In this document: positions 1 through 10,649 of the stretch, in pieces | How positions within the stretch are numbered: position 1 is the stretch's first letter | Layout of the letters: each line of letters opens with the position of its first letter | Source of the DNA: Cannabis sativa | Taxonomy: Eukaryota; Streptophyta; Magnoliopsida; Rosales; Cannabaceae | Direction: 5' to 3' | Length of the DNA: 64,000 nt | Assembly (NCBI RefSeq): GCF_029168945.1 | Contig: NC_083610.1 | Location: forward strand, 72,283,580-72,347,579 | Program-made: the position numbers and the translations under genes | Notes under the pieces: generated by a model | Told to the model about the DNA's origin: nothing | The model's database searches: none | What the model saw: the letters and a program-made list of their open reading frames with translations, nothing else

Positions 1-2842
1 TCAACCATAACAGTTGAGTACAACAACTGCCAGCAGCTATGTACTCAGCTTCGGCAGTGGACAAAGAAATGGAATTTTGTTTCTTGCTATGCCAAGATAG
101 TAGATTATTCCCAAGAAAGAAACACCCTCCACTTGTGCTCTTTCGATCATCAGCATTGCCTGCCCAATCTCCATCACTAAAACAAGTAAGATTAGAATTA
201 GTATCTTTCGAGTACCAAATTCCATAATCAAGAGTGCTATTAACATATCGAATAATCCTTTTTACAGCTGATACATGAGATTCCATAGGATTACTTTGAT
301 ATCTAGCACAAACTCCCACACTGTAACAAATATCAAGACGACTAGCAGTTAAACACAAGAGACTTCCAATCATGCTACGATAAAGAGTAGTGTCTACCTT
401 TACTCCATTCTCATCTTTTGTCAATTTCAATGAGGTGCTCATTGGAGTACTTACCTGCTTAGCCGATTCAAGACCAAATTTCTTGACAAGGTTCTTAGCA
501 TACTTACTTTGAGATACAAATGTACCTCCTTCCATTTGTCTCACTTGAAGACCCAAAAAGAAAGTAAGCTCACCAACCATGCTCATTTCAAATTCATTCT
601 TCATTTGATCAACAAAAACCTGCACTTCATGGTTAGATGTAGAACCAAAAACTATATCATCAACATAAATTTGAGCAATGATAAAATCAGATTTTATATG
701 CTTGATGAAAAGAGTTTTATCAACACTACCTCTTTGATAATCATGAGAAAGTAAAAATTGAGTCAACCTTTCATACCAAGCACGTGGGGCTTGTTTCAGA
801 CCATACAAAGCCTTTTCAAGTTTGTACACATGGTCTGGAAATTGAGGATCTTCAAATCCTTTTGGTTGCTCAACATAAACTTCCTCACTTAAAATACCAT
901 TGAGAAAGGCAGATTTTACATCCATTTGAAACAATTTAATATCCAAAATACAAGCAATACACAAAAGTAAACGAATTGATTCTAATCTTGCAACAGGAGC
1001 AAAAGTTTCATCAAAATCAATACCTTCTACCTGTGTGTATCCTTGTGCCACCAATCTGGCCTTGTTTCTCACAATTGTACCGAACTCATCACTTTTATTT
1101 TTAAAAATCCACTGTGTTCCAATTATATTTATACCTTTTGGTCTTCGGACCAAAATCCATACCTTGTTGCGAACAAATTGGTTGAGTTCCTCTTGCATTG
1201 CATTGAGCCATTCCTCAAAGGTCATGGCTTCCTTCACATTTTTCGGTTCATATTGAGAAACAAAACAAAGAAAGCTGATCAAATTAACATACCTTCTGCG
1301 AGTTACCATGCTTTCTTTAGGATTTCCAAGAATGAGATCTTTTGGATGATTCAATTTGACTCTGGTGCTTGGTTCTTTCTGAATAGAATCAGTGATGATG
1401 TTTGGATGAGTCAAGATAGACGGTTCTGGTTCTCCAGTCTCAGTTGCAGCAGCAGATTCGTCATTTGCAGCATCAGAAATGGGTTCTGCTGCATCAGGAT
1501 CTGCTTTTGCTGCTTCTGGAGGAGCATCCATGAGACTATCTATCTTGGCTTCTGTGGAAAACTCTGAAAAATCTTTAAAATCATCAACAACCACATTAGC
1601 TGATTCCAAAACAGTTTGAGTTCTCATGTTATAAACACGATAAGCTCTACTGTTTAAGGAATATCCAATAAATACACCAACAGCACTTTTAGCATCAAAT
1701 TTACCAATATTCTCACGATCTCTACAAACATAACACATACATCCAAAAACATGAAAATGACTTACATTGGGGCGTTTACCTTTCCAGATTTCATAAGATG
1801 TTTTTAAGGTACCTGGACGAATAAACACTCTGTTTATTATATAGCAAGCTGTGTTAATAGCTTCAGCCCATAAGCGCTTTGTTAACTTCTTGCTATTTAA
1901 CATCACTCTTGCCATTTTCTGCAATGTTCGATTTTTCCTCTCAACAACTCCATTTTGTTGAGGAGTTTTGGGAGCTAAAAATTCATGAGTTATACCTGTA
2001 GACTTGCAAAAATCATCATACATAGAATTTTCAAACTCCTTACCATGATCACTTCGAATTCGAACAATTTTCCCAATATTACAACCTTTCTCAACTCTTA
2101 ATCTCAAACAAAGAGTTTTAAAGGCATCAAAAGTGTCAGACTTTTCTCTTAAGAAATCTACCCAAGTAAAACGAGAGAAATCATCAACACAAACAAAGAT
2201 ATATCGTTTACCATTCAAACTTTCAACTTGGATTGGACCCATAAGATCCATGTGAAGCAATTCCAATACTTTTGAGGTATTGATATCAGACACAGGCTTG
2301 TGAGTGATTTTTAATTGCTTCCCAAGTTGACACGGTTCACACTTACCAACACTTTCTTTACCAAGCTTGGGAAGTCCTCGAACAATACCTGCATTTGACA
2401 ATTTTTTCAGGTTTTTATAATTAATATGCCCAAGCTTGGCATGCCACAAATCTGTGGTGTTGTTGATAGCTGAATGACAAGTAAACACAGGGGTTAGAGT
2501 ATAACAGTTATCATTGGATCGAAATCCTTGCAAGATACATTCATTATCATCATTAAGAACATAACAATGATCACTATCAAATGAAACAGTATACCCTTGG
2601 TCACAAATTTGACTAATGCTAAGTAAATTAGCCCTTAGTCCTTCAACGAACATCACATTTTTCAGTCTAGGTAACCCTTCAAAATTTAGAGTTCCCATAC
2701 CAACAACTTTTCCTGATAAGCCATTACCAAAAGTGACTTCTCCACATTGCATAGGCCGAATGTTAGTCAAAAAGTCCTTGTCACCTGTCATATGTCTAGA
2801 ACAACCACTGTCAAAATACCACATTTGAGATGCAGCAGTTTT
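1..2842 (-). CDS. Sirevirus-like copia pol (protease-integrase-RT-RNase H), partial at left edge
   Basis: One minus-strand frame stays open from about 2842 to the window edge, roughly 945 codons. In order it shows an aspartic protease motif DSGCS (about 2801-2812), a GAG-pre-integrase zinc region with HxxxxH and CEPC (about 2330-2460), an integrase core with D in HMDLMG (about 2250), D in RSDHGKEF (about 2040) and E in NGVVERKN (about 1930), then RT with KARLVAQGY and YVDDI (about 645-1060), and the first part of RNase H with the SDGDWAG and STAEAEY motifs (1-200). Catalytic residues look intact. There is no ATG of its own because pol is normally made as a Gag-Pol fusion; the frame is offset by one base from gag at a run of nine A (2865-2873). 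The C-terminus is outside the window. Confidence 0.88.
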
Positions 2843-2843
2843 A

Positions 2844-3370
2844 TCAGAAAAACCAGCTAGACAATTTTTTTTTCACCCATATTTGTTTCAAACCTTTATG
2901 TTTCTTTTGAGATTTTTCCAAATTACCAAAATAATTTGTTTTAAACAGATTTTTCAACGTGAAACATTTAGGTCTGATATGTCCTTTTCTACCACAAAAA
3001 TGACAGGTGGGAACAAATCTTTTTACCTGAGATCTTACTCTTTTCGAAAATCTTGGAGATTTTGCGACATCAGAAACAGCTCTTGCTACAACAGGTTGTG
3101 AAACTGTTGCAGCAGACTTTGTACCCTCAGAATGATTCGTTGGAACACTAGAATTTACAAACTTCGTGACTCCAGAACTTTCCATCCCATTTTATCCAAT
3201 GCCTGCGAAACCTCTTTGACCTGCATTCTGAGCTTTTTCAAAAATAGAAGTTCCAGGGTTAAGCATTTGAACATTTTTCTTAAAATTTTCAAGTTCCTTT
3301 TTTAAGAGAGTGATTTTTTCATCTTTATCACAAACATTTGTCTCATACTCTTTTATTTTCAATTCACACA
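2844..3370 (-). pseudogene. Sirevirus-like gag, C-terminal part with zinc knuckle
   Basis: This is the downstream half of gag, in frame with the half at 14856-16060 after removal of the Tat insertion. It begins with a heptad-rich stretch (ELKIKEYE onward) and then has a CX2CX4HX4C knuckle (CHFCGRKGHIRPKC) near 2970-3010, which in this family binds RNA. Two lesions are visible: an in-frame TAA at 3192-3194 and a one-base offset at the nine-A run 2865-2873, after which the protease frame starts. The offset could be a mutation or a programmed slip, because it sits exactly at the gag/protease border. Confidence 0.8.
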
Positions 3371-4236
3371 TGTTGTAGTGAGATTTCTCTCACCTAGAAA
3401 CTCGAGACCAGACTCCTCTTTAAAGGACACGTGTATTCAGATTTCCAATGAAGGCTGAATGTCCGTAAGAGACTCCTCGAAGTTTAGACCTCGCTCAGGA
3501 TAAAACCAGCGAGGTATTACAAGTGCGACTTAAGTTGCACCGCGTAACCGTAATTCTCATCATACAGGGTAGACCCAACTCGCATGTGTCAGAGCATGTG
3601 CGAGTGTCCCCTCTATATCTCCGCGACAAGTATAGAGACCAACTCCCTATGATGCAGTTTGGTCCCGACGACTCAATAGCCCTGACAGACCAATACAAAT
3701 TCGCATGTCCAGACTTTAATAGCTCCAACATGCGACGTCTACAAGGGGCGATTACCTAAGGACGCAGACGTTCCAAACGTACTGGCGATCCTGTGAGCTC
3801 AACAAACGGAACATGAACGGTCAACTCGTAGATGCGGAAGACGCATACGTTGATGAACTTAGTAACTGTCATACATTTATTAATGTTAACGTTGTTTGAG
3901 TTTAGTTATTGCAATTCAATGTGTAAATAATGGATTAACAATGAATGTGATCCTCATGTAACCGATTGGACACCTACTTTGTATATAAAGGGGTGATCCA
4001 CCATGAAAATGGACCTACGAATCCTTTGCTACAGTGGACTAAGCAGATCGAAATCTGACTGAACCACTATAATTCATTGTCTTGTTTACTTTTTCCAGCC
4101 TTGTTACTTGTTCTTGCATTCCCAGTCGAGTACTCGCCATTCTAGGTTAAATACTCGCACTTGTCATTTCCCTAAAAATTATCTTTTATATAAATTAAAT
4201 AGTACTTTTTGGTGTTGCGAAATTCACTCGATAACA
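3371..4236 (+). repeat. 5' LTR of the nested Tat element
   Basis: This 866-bp LTR starts TGTTGTAGTGAG and ends CTCGATAACA. It matches 14006-14850 except for four substitutions and a 21-bp segment (starting GATCCTGTGAGC, about 3786-3806) that is present here and absent from the 3' copy. It carries a TATA box and is directly followed by the primer-binding site. Confidence 0.95.
3982..3989 (+). promoter_or_regulatory. TATA box of the Tat 5' LTR
   Basis: TATATAAA lies about 250 bp from the LTR end, where U3 promoters of such LTRs usually lie, and is conserved in the 3' LTR near 14596. Transcription would start some 30 bp downstream and define the R region. Confidence 0.65.
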
Positions 4237-4238
4237 TT

Positions 4239-4255
4239 TGGCGCCGTCTGTGGGA
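4239..4255 (+). other. Primer-binding site of the Tat element
   Basis: TGGCGCCGTCTGTGGGA starts two bases after the LTR end. The TGGCGCCGT core is the form used by several Tat/Athila elements, whose primer tRNA ends in ACGGCGCCA (tRNA-Asp-like). The exact tRNA cannot be settled here. Confidence 0.75.
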
Positions 4256-4299
4256 AATCGACTGAAAGATTTTATTCACTTCAAAGAACACCATTCATC

Positions 4300-5868
4300 A
4301 TGGCTGGAAATCACGTTAACGGAGCTAACAACGGATCCATCAATATTGGAATGATGAGCGTACCATTGCCTGGAGCTGGAGTGCCACCTGTAGACGTCAT
4401 CAACGGCGGAGTAGGGAGGAGCAACATCAGACCTCTCAACCTATTCCCAGAAACAACTGGCCCTCAAGTCGGGGACACGTCCACACCACCAGCAACCATG
4501 CATTTTCCCCCCGTCACCCCAGCGGTAGTGTCCGAAGGAATGGTCCAGCTCACGACCGATCAATATGCTGCAATTCAGGATCAACTGGGAGCACTACAAG
4601 CCGAGGTAGATGGACAGAGTCGAGCTCGACGCCCTCCTCGAGTTCCTGCCATTCGCAACGAAAACCCTCAGGTAACAGTTTCCAGACGTCAAACTAACCG
4701 TGTACGCAGGGAACGAAGAACTGACCCTGAAGTTCTGGACTTGAATCACCCGACGTCAAGAGATCAATCTACAAGGTTTCCTAACCAGAGCGCACAAATC
4801 GACGAGGATCCTGAGCGCCGCAACCCTCGCAGTCGTCCATCTCGAGATAACGACGCAGAATCGGCCTCTTCATCTTCGCATGGCCGCACTCCAAGCAGGT
4901 ATACGAGGTCAGGCTCTGTACAGACACAACAGGGAGGGCATTATCGTGTACACCGAGGTGATCTGCGTGATCACCTCAACGCAGTTTTTAGGGCACGCTC
5001 CCGCGGCCCACATAACACTGAGACGCTCCATGATCCCCATACGGGCGATCAGGGTGTCAATACAGTTAACAACCCGCCTATCGCGCCGATCGCGACCACT
5101 GGGATTAATATCCCCTCGAACCTTGCCGCAGTAGTTGCGAGCCCCGCAGTCACAGCGACTCCAACCCCTGCGACAGGAGGAATTGATCAAAGCATGGTTC
5201 TGCAAGCTTTGAAGATGCTCGAGCAGCAGCGTAAGCCCATATACAAGCTGCATGGCACTTCGCCTTTTACCGCAGAAGTGCGGCAGGCCCAACTTCCAAA
5301 GGGGTTTCGTTTATCCGAATCCCTCAAATATAAAGGTACTTCTAACCCGTTAGATTACTTAGAAAAGTTTAATACTATAATGGAAGTGGACCAGGTACCG
5401 CAACTTGCGAAGTGTCGCATTCTTGCGGCAACACTCGAGGAGAATGCCCATGATTGGTTCACCCAATTACCAGAGGCATCGATATCGACGTGGGAAAACT
5501 TCGTCGACTTATTCCTCACACATTTCCAGGCCACAATGACGTATAGGCCACCCTATACGACTTTGGCCAACATCAAACAAGAGCCTGGTGAGTCTTTACA
5601 AGATTATTTCAAGCGTTTTAACGCCGAAGTAACAAAGGTCGAGAAGGCCCCCGAGTCTTCGCTTGTTTGCATGTTAATTACAGGTATCTTGCCAAGAACC
5701 GACTTCTGGAAGGAGCTACAGGCCCGACGGCCGGAATCCTTGGTAGAGTTCTTCGCCATGGCCGAACCTCACAAGAGAATCGAGAATTCTCTGGCAGAGT
5801 TAGAGAAGGGCAAGAACAAACGACAATCACCCATACCGCGATCGCGCTCTCGCAGTCCGCGAGGGTAG
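4300..5868 (+). pseudogene. Tat gag, N-terminal and capsid part, ended by an in-frame TAG
   Basis: The ATG at 4300 (MAGNHVNG) is the likely start because it follows the primer-binding site with an untranslated leader; the frame also happens to be open upstream into the LTR. The first 270 or so residues are low-complexity, rich in P, R, S and N. A retrotransposon gag domain follows (from about YKGTSNPLDYLEKF to ARRPESLVEFFAMAEP), which in relatives forms the particle shell. The reading ends at TAG 5866-5868 inside an SR-rich stretch, and the same frame resumes at once with more SPRRRSPRRP-type sequence. The TAG is therefore probably a point mutation, for instance of CAG, although stop read-through between gag and protease cannot be excluded. 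Confidence 0.88.
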
Positions 5869-6876
5869 AATTCCAGGGGCCGAAGCCCAAGAAGACGCAG
5901 CCCGCGCAGACCGCGAAGCCCGAAGTTGGCTAAGTCACCCCCAAAGAAGGAGTCCTCGCCGAAAAGGAAGGGGGGACCTCGCTTCGTCAATTATACCGAA
6001 CTGGCCGTACCTCGAGACCATATCTATGCGATTGAGGAAAGGAACGACGTCTTCAAGAAGCCGCCCCCCATAAGGGGAAATCGCGACCGAAGAGATCCCA
6101 AAAAATTCTGTAAGTACCACAAAGACATTGGTCACACTACCCTTGAGTGTTGGGTCTTGCAGGACGAGATAGAGGAACTGATCAGAAGAGGGAAGTTCGA
6201 CAAGTATAAGAGAAGCGAGGAGGGACATCCCCAAGCGGATGGCAAAGAAGATAGCCAGAACGCGAGTGGCTCGAGAACGCCTCGCAATATCTTAACCATA
6301 ATCGGAGGACCGCACATCGCAGGCGACTCTCGCAAATCGCAGGAAAGGTATGCCAGAGAAGCCAAGGAGAGGCCGTTAACCAATGTGAACAATCTTGGTG
6401 AACGGCCAGAGAAGCTCTTCAAGAAAGAATGCGAGGACATCGTCTTTATGGAGAGCGATGCGAGATGGGTCCACCACCCACACTCTGATGCACTTGTGAT
6501 AGTCGCCAATATTGGTGGAGACAATGTCGATCGTATACTGGTCGACAATGGGAGTTCGGTGAATTTGCTGAATTTCCAAGCCTTCAAGCAAATGGGATTG
6601 CAAGAGAAGGATTTGCGACCTATGACATCGAGCATCTATGGCTTCTCGGGAGATGTCATAGCAATCAAAGGAATGATCAAACTCCCAATCACTTTGGGAA
6701 CTGCCCCGATAACTGCCAAGTCGATGGCCGACTTCGCAGTGATCGACCAATACTCAGCGTATAACGCCGTGATTGGTCGACCAATTCTGAAGGAGATGAA
6801 GATCATAACCTCGATCTATCATCTAACGATGAAGTTCCCTACTCCCTCTGGAGTAGGATCGGTGAGGGGAGTCTAA
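5869..6876 (+). pseudogene. Tat gag C-terminus (zinc knuckle) and aspartic protease
   Basis: This continues in the gag frame. After the SR-rich linker comes a zinc knuckle of CHHC type, CKYHKDIGHTTLEC (about 6110-6151), and then a retropepsin-like protease with the active-site triad written DNGSS near 6544-6558 and a flap region GFSGD. The protease would cleave Gag-Pol. The frame stops at TAA 6874-6876 but continues in frame with SDSRECYNAAVKLAEK, a join seen in intact relatives, so the TAA is most simply a mutated sense codon. Confidence 0.87.
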
Positions 6877-7801
6877 TCTGACTCTCGAGAATGTTATAAT
6901 GCAGCTGTCAAACTCGCAGAAAAAAGGACGGTGAATGTTATCCACCTTTTGGACGCACCACCACCTCGCCAGGAGATCCTCAGGATCGAGGGGGTACCGC
7001 ACATAGACAAACCAGACTTGGATCCAAGAATCCTTGATCACACCGCCGCAGCCCAAGCTGCGGAAGATACAATCAAGGTACCTATAGATCCTATAGATAA
7101 TAACAAGGTCTTAAAAATTGGTTCTAGATTAAACATACAGTTGCGAGAACAATTAACGACTTTTCTAAAACAAAATCTTGATATTTTTGCCTCGAAACAT
7201 TCAGATATGGTCGGGATATCTCCACAGGTCATGTGTCATCGCTTGAACATTGACCCCGAAGTGCGAGGTGTTCGACAAAAGCGCCACAAAATGGACCCCG
7301 CGAGGTACCAAGCGCTGAAAGAAGAAGTTGACCGCCTCCTTGCCTGCGGCTTTATACGGGAGTCATTTTACCCCAACTGGTTAGCTAACCCAGTACTCGT
7401 GCCAAAGCCTAATGGCTCATGGCGCACATGCGTTGACTTTACAGATCTGAACAAAGCCTGTCCCAAAGACAGCTTTCCTCTTCCTAGCATCGACCAGCTT
7501 GTCGATGCCACTGCAGGTCACGCCCTTTTAAGCTTCATGGATGCGTACTCGGGATACAATCAAATCCCGATGTGCGACTTATCAAAGGCTAGTGAATATG
7601 ATGTTCGCGGATCTTATTGGAAAGACAATGGAGGTATATGTTGACGATATGCTCGTAAAATCGCAGCGTGCAGAGGATCATATTACGCACTTGCAGGCCA
7701 TGTTCAACATATTGCGACGATACAAGATGCGTCTAAATCCGTTGAAATGCGTCTTTGGAGTGGGTTCCAGAAAATTCCTTGGTTTTATGGTAAATCAATG
7801 A
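6877..7801 (+). pseudogene. Tat reverse transcriptase with an internal deletion
   Basis: The N-terminal half of RT is readable (LLACGFIRE, WLANPVLVPKPNGSWR, VDFTDLNKACPKD, DAYSGYNQIPM). At about 7572 the text jumps straight to ATYQRLVNMMFADLIGK in another frame, so roughly 30 residues normally lying between these motifs (the MPFGL-type region) are missing and the frame shifts. The catalytic YVDDML is present at 7637-7654. The frame then stops at TGA 7799-7801, where a CGA arginine codon would fit. The enzyme cannot be made intact from this copy. Confidence 0.9.
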
Positions 7802-8480
7802 GGAATAGAAGCCAATCCTGCGAAGATCAGAGCATTGGTAGAAATGCCGTCACCGACTAAGCCAAAGGAGGTTCAAAGCCTCACAGGCAAAGTCGCGGCT
7901 TTAAACCGCTTCATATCCAGATCCTCTGACAAGTGTAAAGAATTTTTCCAGACTTTGAAAGGTAACAAAAGGTTTCAATGGAACGAGAAATGCGAGCAGG
8001 CTTTCCAAGCTTTAAAAACGCATTTGGGGCAACCTCCAGTTCTATCAAAACCGTTGTCCGGAGAAGTTTTGTCTATTTATTTGGCCGTCTCCGAATACGC
8101 GATTAGTTCAGTACTAGTTCGCGAGGACCAAGGACGCCAACACCCGGTGTACTACGTCAGTAAGCGATTATTAGACGCCGAGACGCGTTATCCTCAAATG
8201 GAGAAACTGGCTTTCTCCTTGATAATATCCTCAAGAAAATTGCGACCTTATTTCCAGGCTCACAGCATTGAAGTTTTGACAAACTTCCCCTTAAGGCAGG
8301 TTTTGGCAAAACCAGAAGCATCAGGGAGATTGTTAAAATGGGCGATGGAGTTAAGTCAGTTCGACATCAAGTATAAACCGAGAACTGCGATCAAGGGGCA
8401 AGCCTTGGCAGATTTTATACTTGAATTCCCAAGCACTGAGGTGGCAGTTGTAGAGGGTGGAAATGACATTGTCGTGGCAA
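7802..8480 (+). pseudogene. Tat RT connection and first RNase H domain
   Basis: This continues in frame past the TGA at 7799-7801. It shows the thumb/connection segment (VQSLTGKVAALNRFISR) and the RNase H fold used in Ty3/gypsy RT (ISSVLVRED, HPVYYVSKRLL, LLKWAMELSQFDIKYKPR, IKGQALADFI). The first acidic residue of the usual YxDAS motif is not obvious (LAVSEYAI reads instead), as is common for the decayed first RNase H in Tat elements that also carry a second one. Confidence 0.85.
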
Positions 8481-8990
8481 GCAAAGAAGTATGGACATTA
8501 TATGTCGATGGAGCCTCAAATAACGAAGGTTCTGGCAGCGGGATCTTGTTAATCAGTCCCAATAATTTCAAGGTACACGCTGCTTTGCGTTTTGAATTCT
8601 CTGCATCTAACAATGAAGCCGAGTATGAGGCTTTAATCGCAGGTCTGAAATCGGCCCTCGAGATGAAAGTCGAGTATCTACAAGCTTTTAGCGACTCTCA
8701 AATCGTGGTATGCCAAGTAAATGGAGAATACCTAGCAAGAGGCGGAAGATTGGTTAAATACTTAGCCATCGTTCGTGAAATAATGCAGAAGTTCAAAAAT
8801 GTAGTTGTGTCTCGAGTACCGCGTGCTCAAAATGCCCACGCAGACGCATTGGCCCGACTGGCCTCCACCAGAGAAGCCGAATTACTCGATGTAATTTTGG
8901 TAGATGTATTGGCTCACGCAACCATAGATCGAGAAACAATTATGGAAATCGATGATGTCCAGAAGATTACCTGGATGACTCCTATCCTCG
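8481..8990 (+). pseudogene. Second (archaeal-like) RNase H domain of the Tat element
   Basis: A complete second RNase H follows the first. It has YVDGASNN (first Asp), NNEAEYEAL (Glu), FSDSQIVV (Asp) and HADALARLAS (last Asp), so all four catalytic acids are present. Tat-lineage elements are known to have gained such a plant/archaeal-type RNase H. It would degrade the RNA strand of the RNA/DNA hybrid. The domain itself is unbroken, but it lies in a polyprotein that is broken upstream. Confidence 0.9.
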
Positions 8991-10208
8991 CATACCTTGA
9001 CAAGGGGCTCCTACCTAATGATAAAATAGAAGCAAGGAAATTGCGACAGCGAGCAGCCCGTTATGTGATATATGACCAGAGTTTGTATCGCAGAAGTTTT
9101 AGTCAACCACTTCTCAAATGTATCAGTGGAGAAGACTGCGGTTACATACTGCGTGAAGTACACGAGGGAATTTGTGGCAATCATACTGGAGGTAATTCCC
9201 TTGCCTTAAAAATTATGCGGCAAGGGTATTACTGGCCAACACTGCGACAAGATGCCCTCGCATTTGCAAAAAGGTGTGATAGATGCCAGCGAATAGCCAC
9301 TTACACACACCAGCCCCCGAGTAACCTCCATTCTATCACGAGTCCCTGGCCCTTTGCAATATGGGGAATCGATTTAATCGGCGAGTTACCCAAGGGAAAA
9401 GGCGGAGTCAAATATGCTGTGGTCGCGGTTGACTACTTCACGAAGTGGGCTGAAGCAAAAGCACTCGCAACTATCACTGCAACGAAATTACGCGAGTTCG
9501 TCTACACCTCCATCATTTGTCGTTTTGGCATTCCGCATAAACTCATTTCGGACAATGGAAAACAATTTGACTGTAAAGAGATGCGACAGCTATGCGACGA
9601 TTTGGGGATTAAAAAAGCTTTTTCCGCAGTTGCTTACCCGCAGAGTAATGGACAGAGTAAAGCAGTTAACAAAATAATTAAGCACACAATAAAGGGAAAA
9701 TTAGAAGGTCGCAAAGGGGCTTGGCCAGATGAATTATCGCAAGTCCTATGGTCCTATAATACGACCCCTCGATCTACAACTGGCGAAACACCCTTCTCAC
9801 TTTCTTACGGGTGCGAGGCCATGTTGCCAGTTGAAGTTGGGGCAGGTTCCCTACGCAGGGATATTTTCAATATCTCGCAGAACAACGAGAATCAGCTATT
9901 CTGCCTTGATCTTTTGGAGGAAAAACGTGATAAAGCGCAATTACAAAATGCGGCTTATCAGCAGCGAACCGCAAGGTACTTTAACTCCAAAGTGAAGGTA
10001 AAAACCCTGCGAGCAGGAGACTTGGTCCTTAGAAGAGTAATGCCAAACACCAAAATCCCGTCGCATGGGGGTTTTTGGGGATAATTGGGAAGGACCATAC
10101 CTCATCGCAGATCAAATTGGTGATGCAACTTATCGACTCGCAACACTCGATGGAACCGCGATTCCACGAGCATGGAATAGCGAGAGCTTGAAATTTTATT
10201 ATCAGTAG
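8991..10208 (+). pseudogene. Tat integrase with catalytic Glu replaced by Lys and a frameshifted tail
   Basis: The HHCC zinc region is present (HEGICGNHTGG through CDRCQ, about 9160-9285). In the core the first Asp is in GIDLIG (about 9371) and the second in SDNGKQF (about 9551). The third catalytic residue, Glu in the usual NGQ-x-E context, reads NGQSKAVNK: codon AAA at 9659-9661. Loss of that acid should abolish strand transfer. Near 10064-10078 a run of five G shifts the frame and gives an early stop at 10082-10084; one base fewer restores the usual tail, which ends KFYYQ and TAG at 10206-10208. Confidence 0.88.
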
Positions 10209-10244
10209 TATTCGCATTATTCGATTATGTTAATTCGTGTACTT

Positions 10245-10290
10245 ATACTTAGATATTTTTTGTTCAAAAAATCCTAAGTATAGGGGGATA
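10245..10290 (+). other. Hairpin and purine tract just after Tat pol
   Basis: The inverted repeat ATACTTAG...CTAAGTAT (10245-10281, with T6 and A6 inside the arms) is followed directly by the purine-rich TAGGGGGATA. It resembles a second polypurine tract placed before the antisense gene rather than next to the 3' LTR. The function is inferred. Confidence 0.45.
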
Positions 10291-10389
10291 TATGCCCGCA
10301 TGTACTATTGATTATATGAATAAAATTACTTGCTAAGTTTTTCAAGTGATTTAAATTTAGTTTACCAACTTTGAAAATTTTCCTACTTA

Positions 10390-10481
10390 TTACACCAAGC
10401 TGTAATTAAAGTCGCACATGTATATAAAATTGCGATTACACCGAGCTGTAATCAAAGTTAAAAATATATATATAATCGCGA
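10390..10481 (+). repeat. Tandem repeat, 2 x 46 bp, downstream of the antisense gene
   Basis: Units 10390-10435 and 10436-10481 both begin TTACACC(A/G)AGCTGTAAT and end AT(T/C)GCGA, with some divergence in the AT-rich middle. They lie in the non-coding gap 10209-10649, which holds no other feature I can support. Confidence 0.7.
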
Positions 10482-10649
10482 GTACCCGTGTACTGCGTAA
10501 ATATTAAAGGATAAGTTATCCCCGCGAGGATAGAAATTTGTCCAAAAGAGAAGGTAAATTTGTCTAAGTACAGAAGTGCGAGTACCCATATACCGCATAT
10601 ATAAAAAAAAAGTACTGAAATTAAAAAAATAACATAAATCAGAAGATAA

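Noticed and set aside
1043..1567. 174-codon plus-strand open frame
   Set aside because: It lies fully opposite the minus-strand copia pol, has no recognisable domain, and is a shadow of the coding strand.
3495..3759. Open frames of 78 codons on both strands of the Tat LTR, repeated at 14130-14394
   Set aside because: They are copies within the two LTRs with no start context or domain; overlap on both strands suggests chance.
4108..4299. Upstream extension of Tat gag into the LTR
   Set aside because: It crosses the LTR end and primer-binding site; the leader after the primer site and ATG at 4300 are the expected start.
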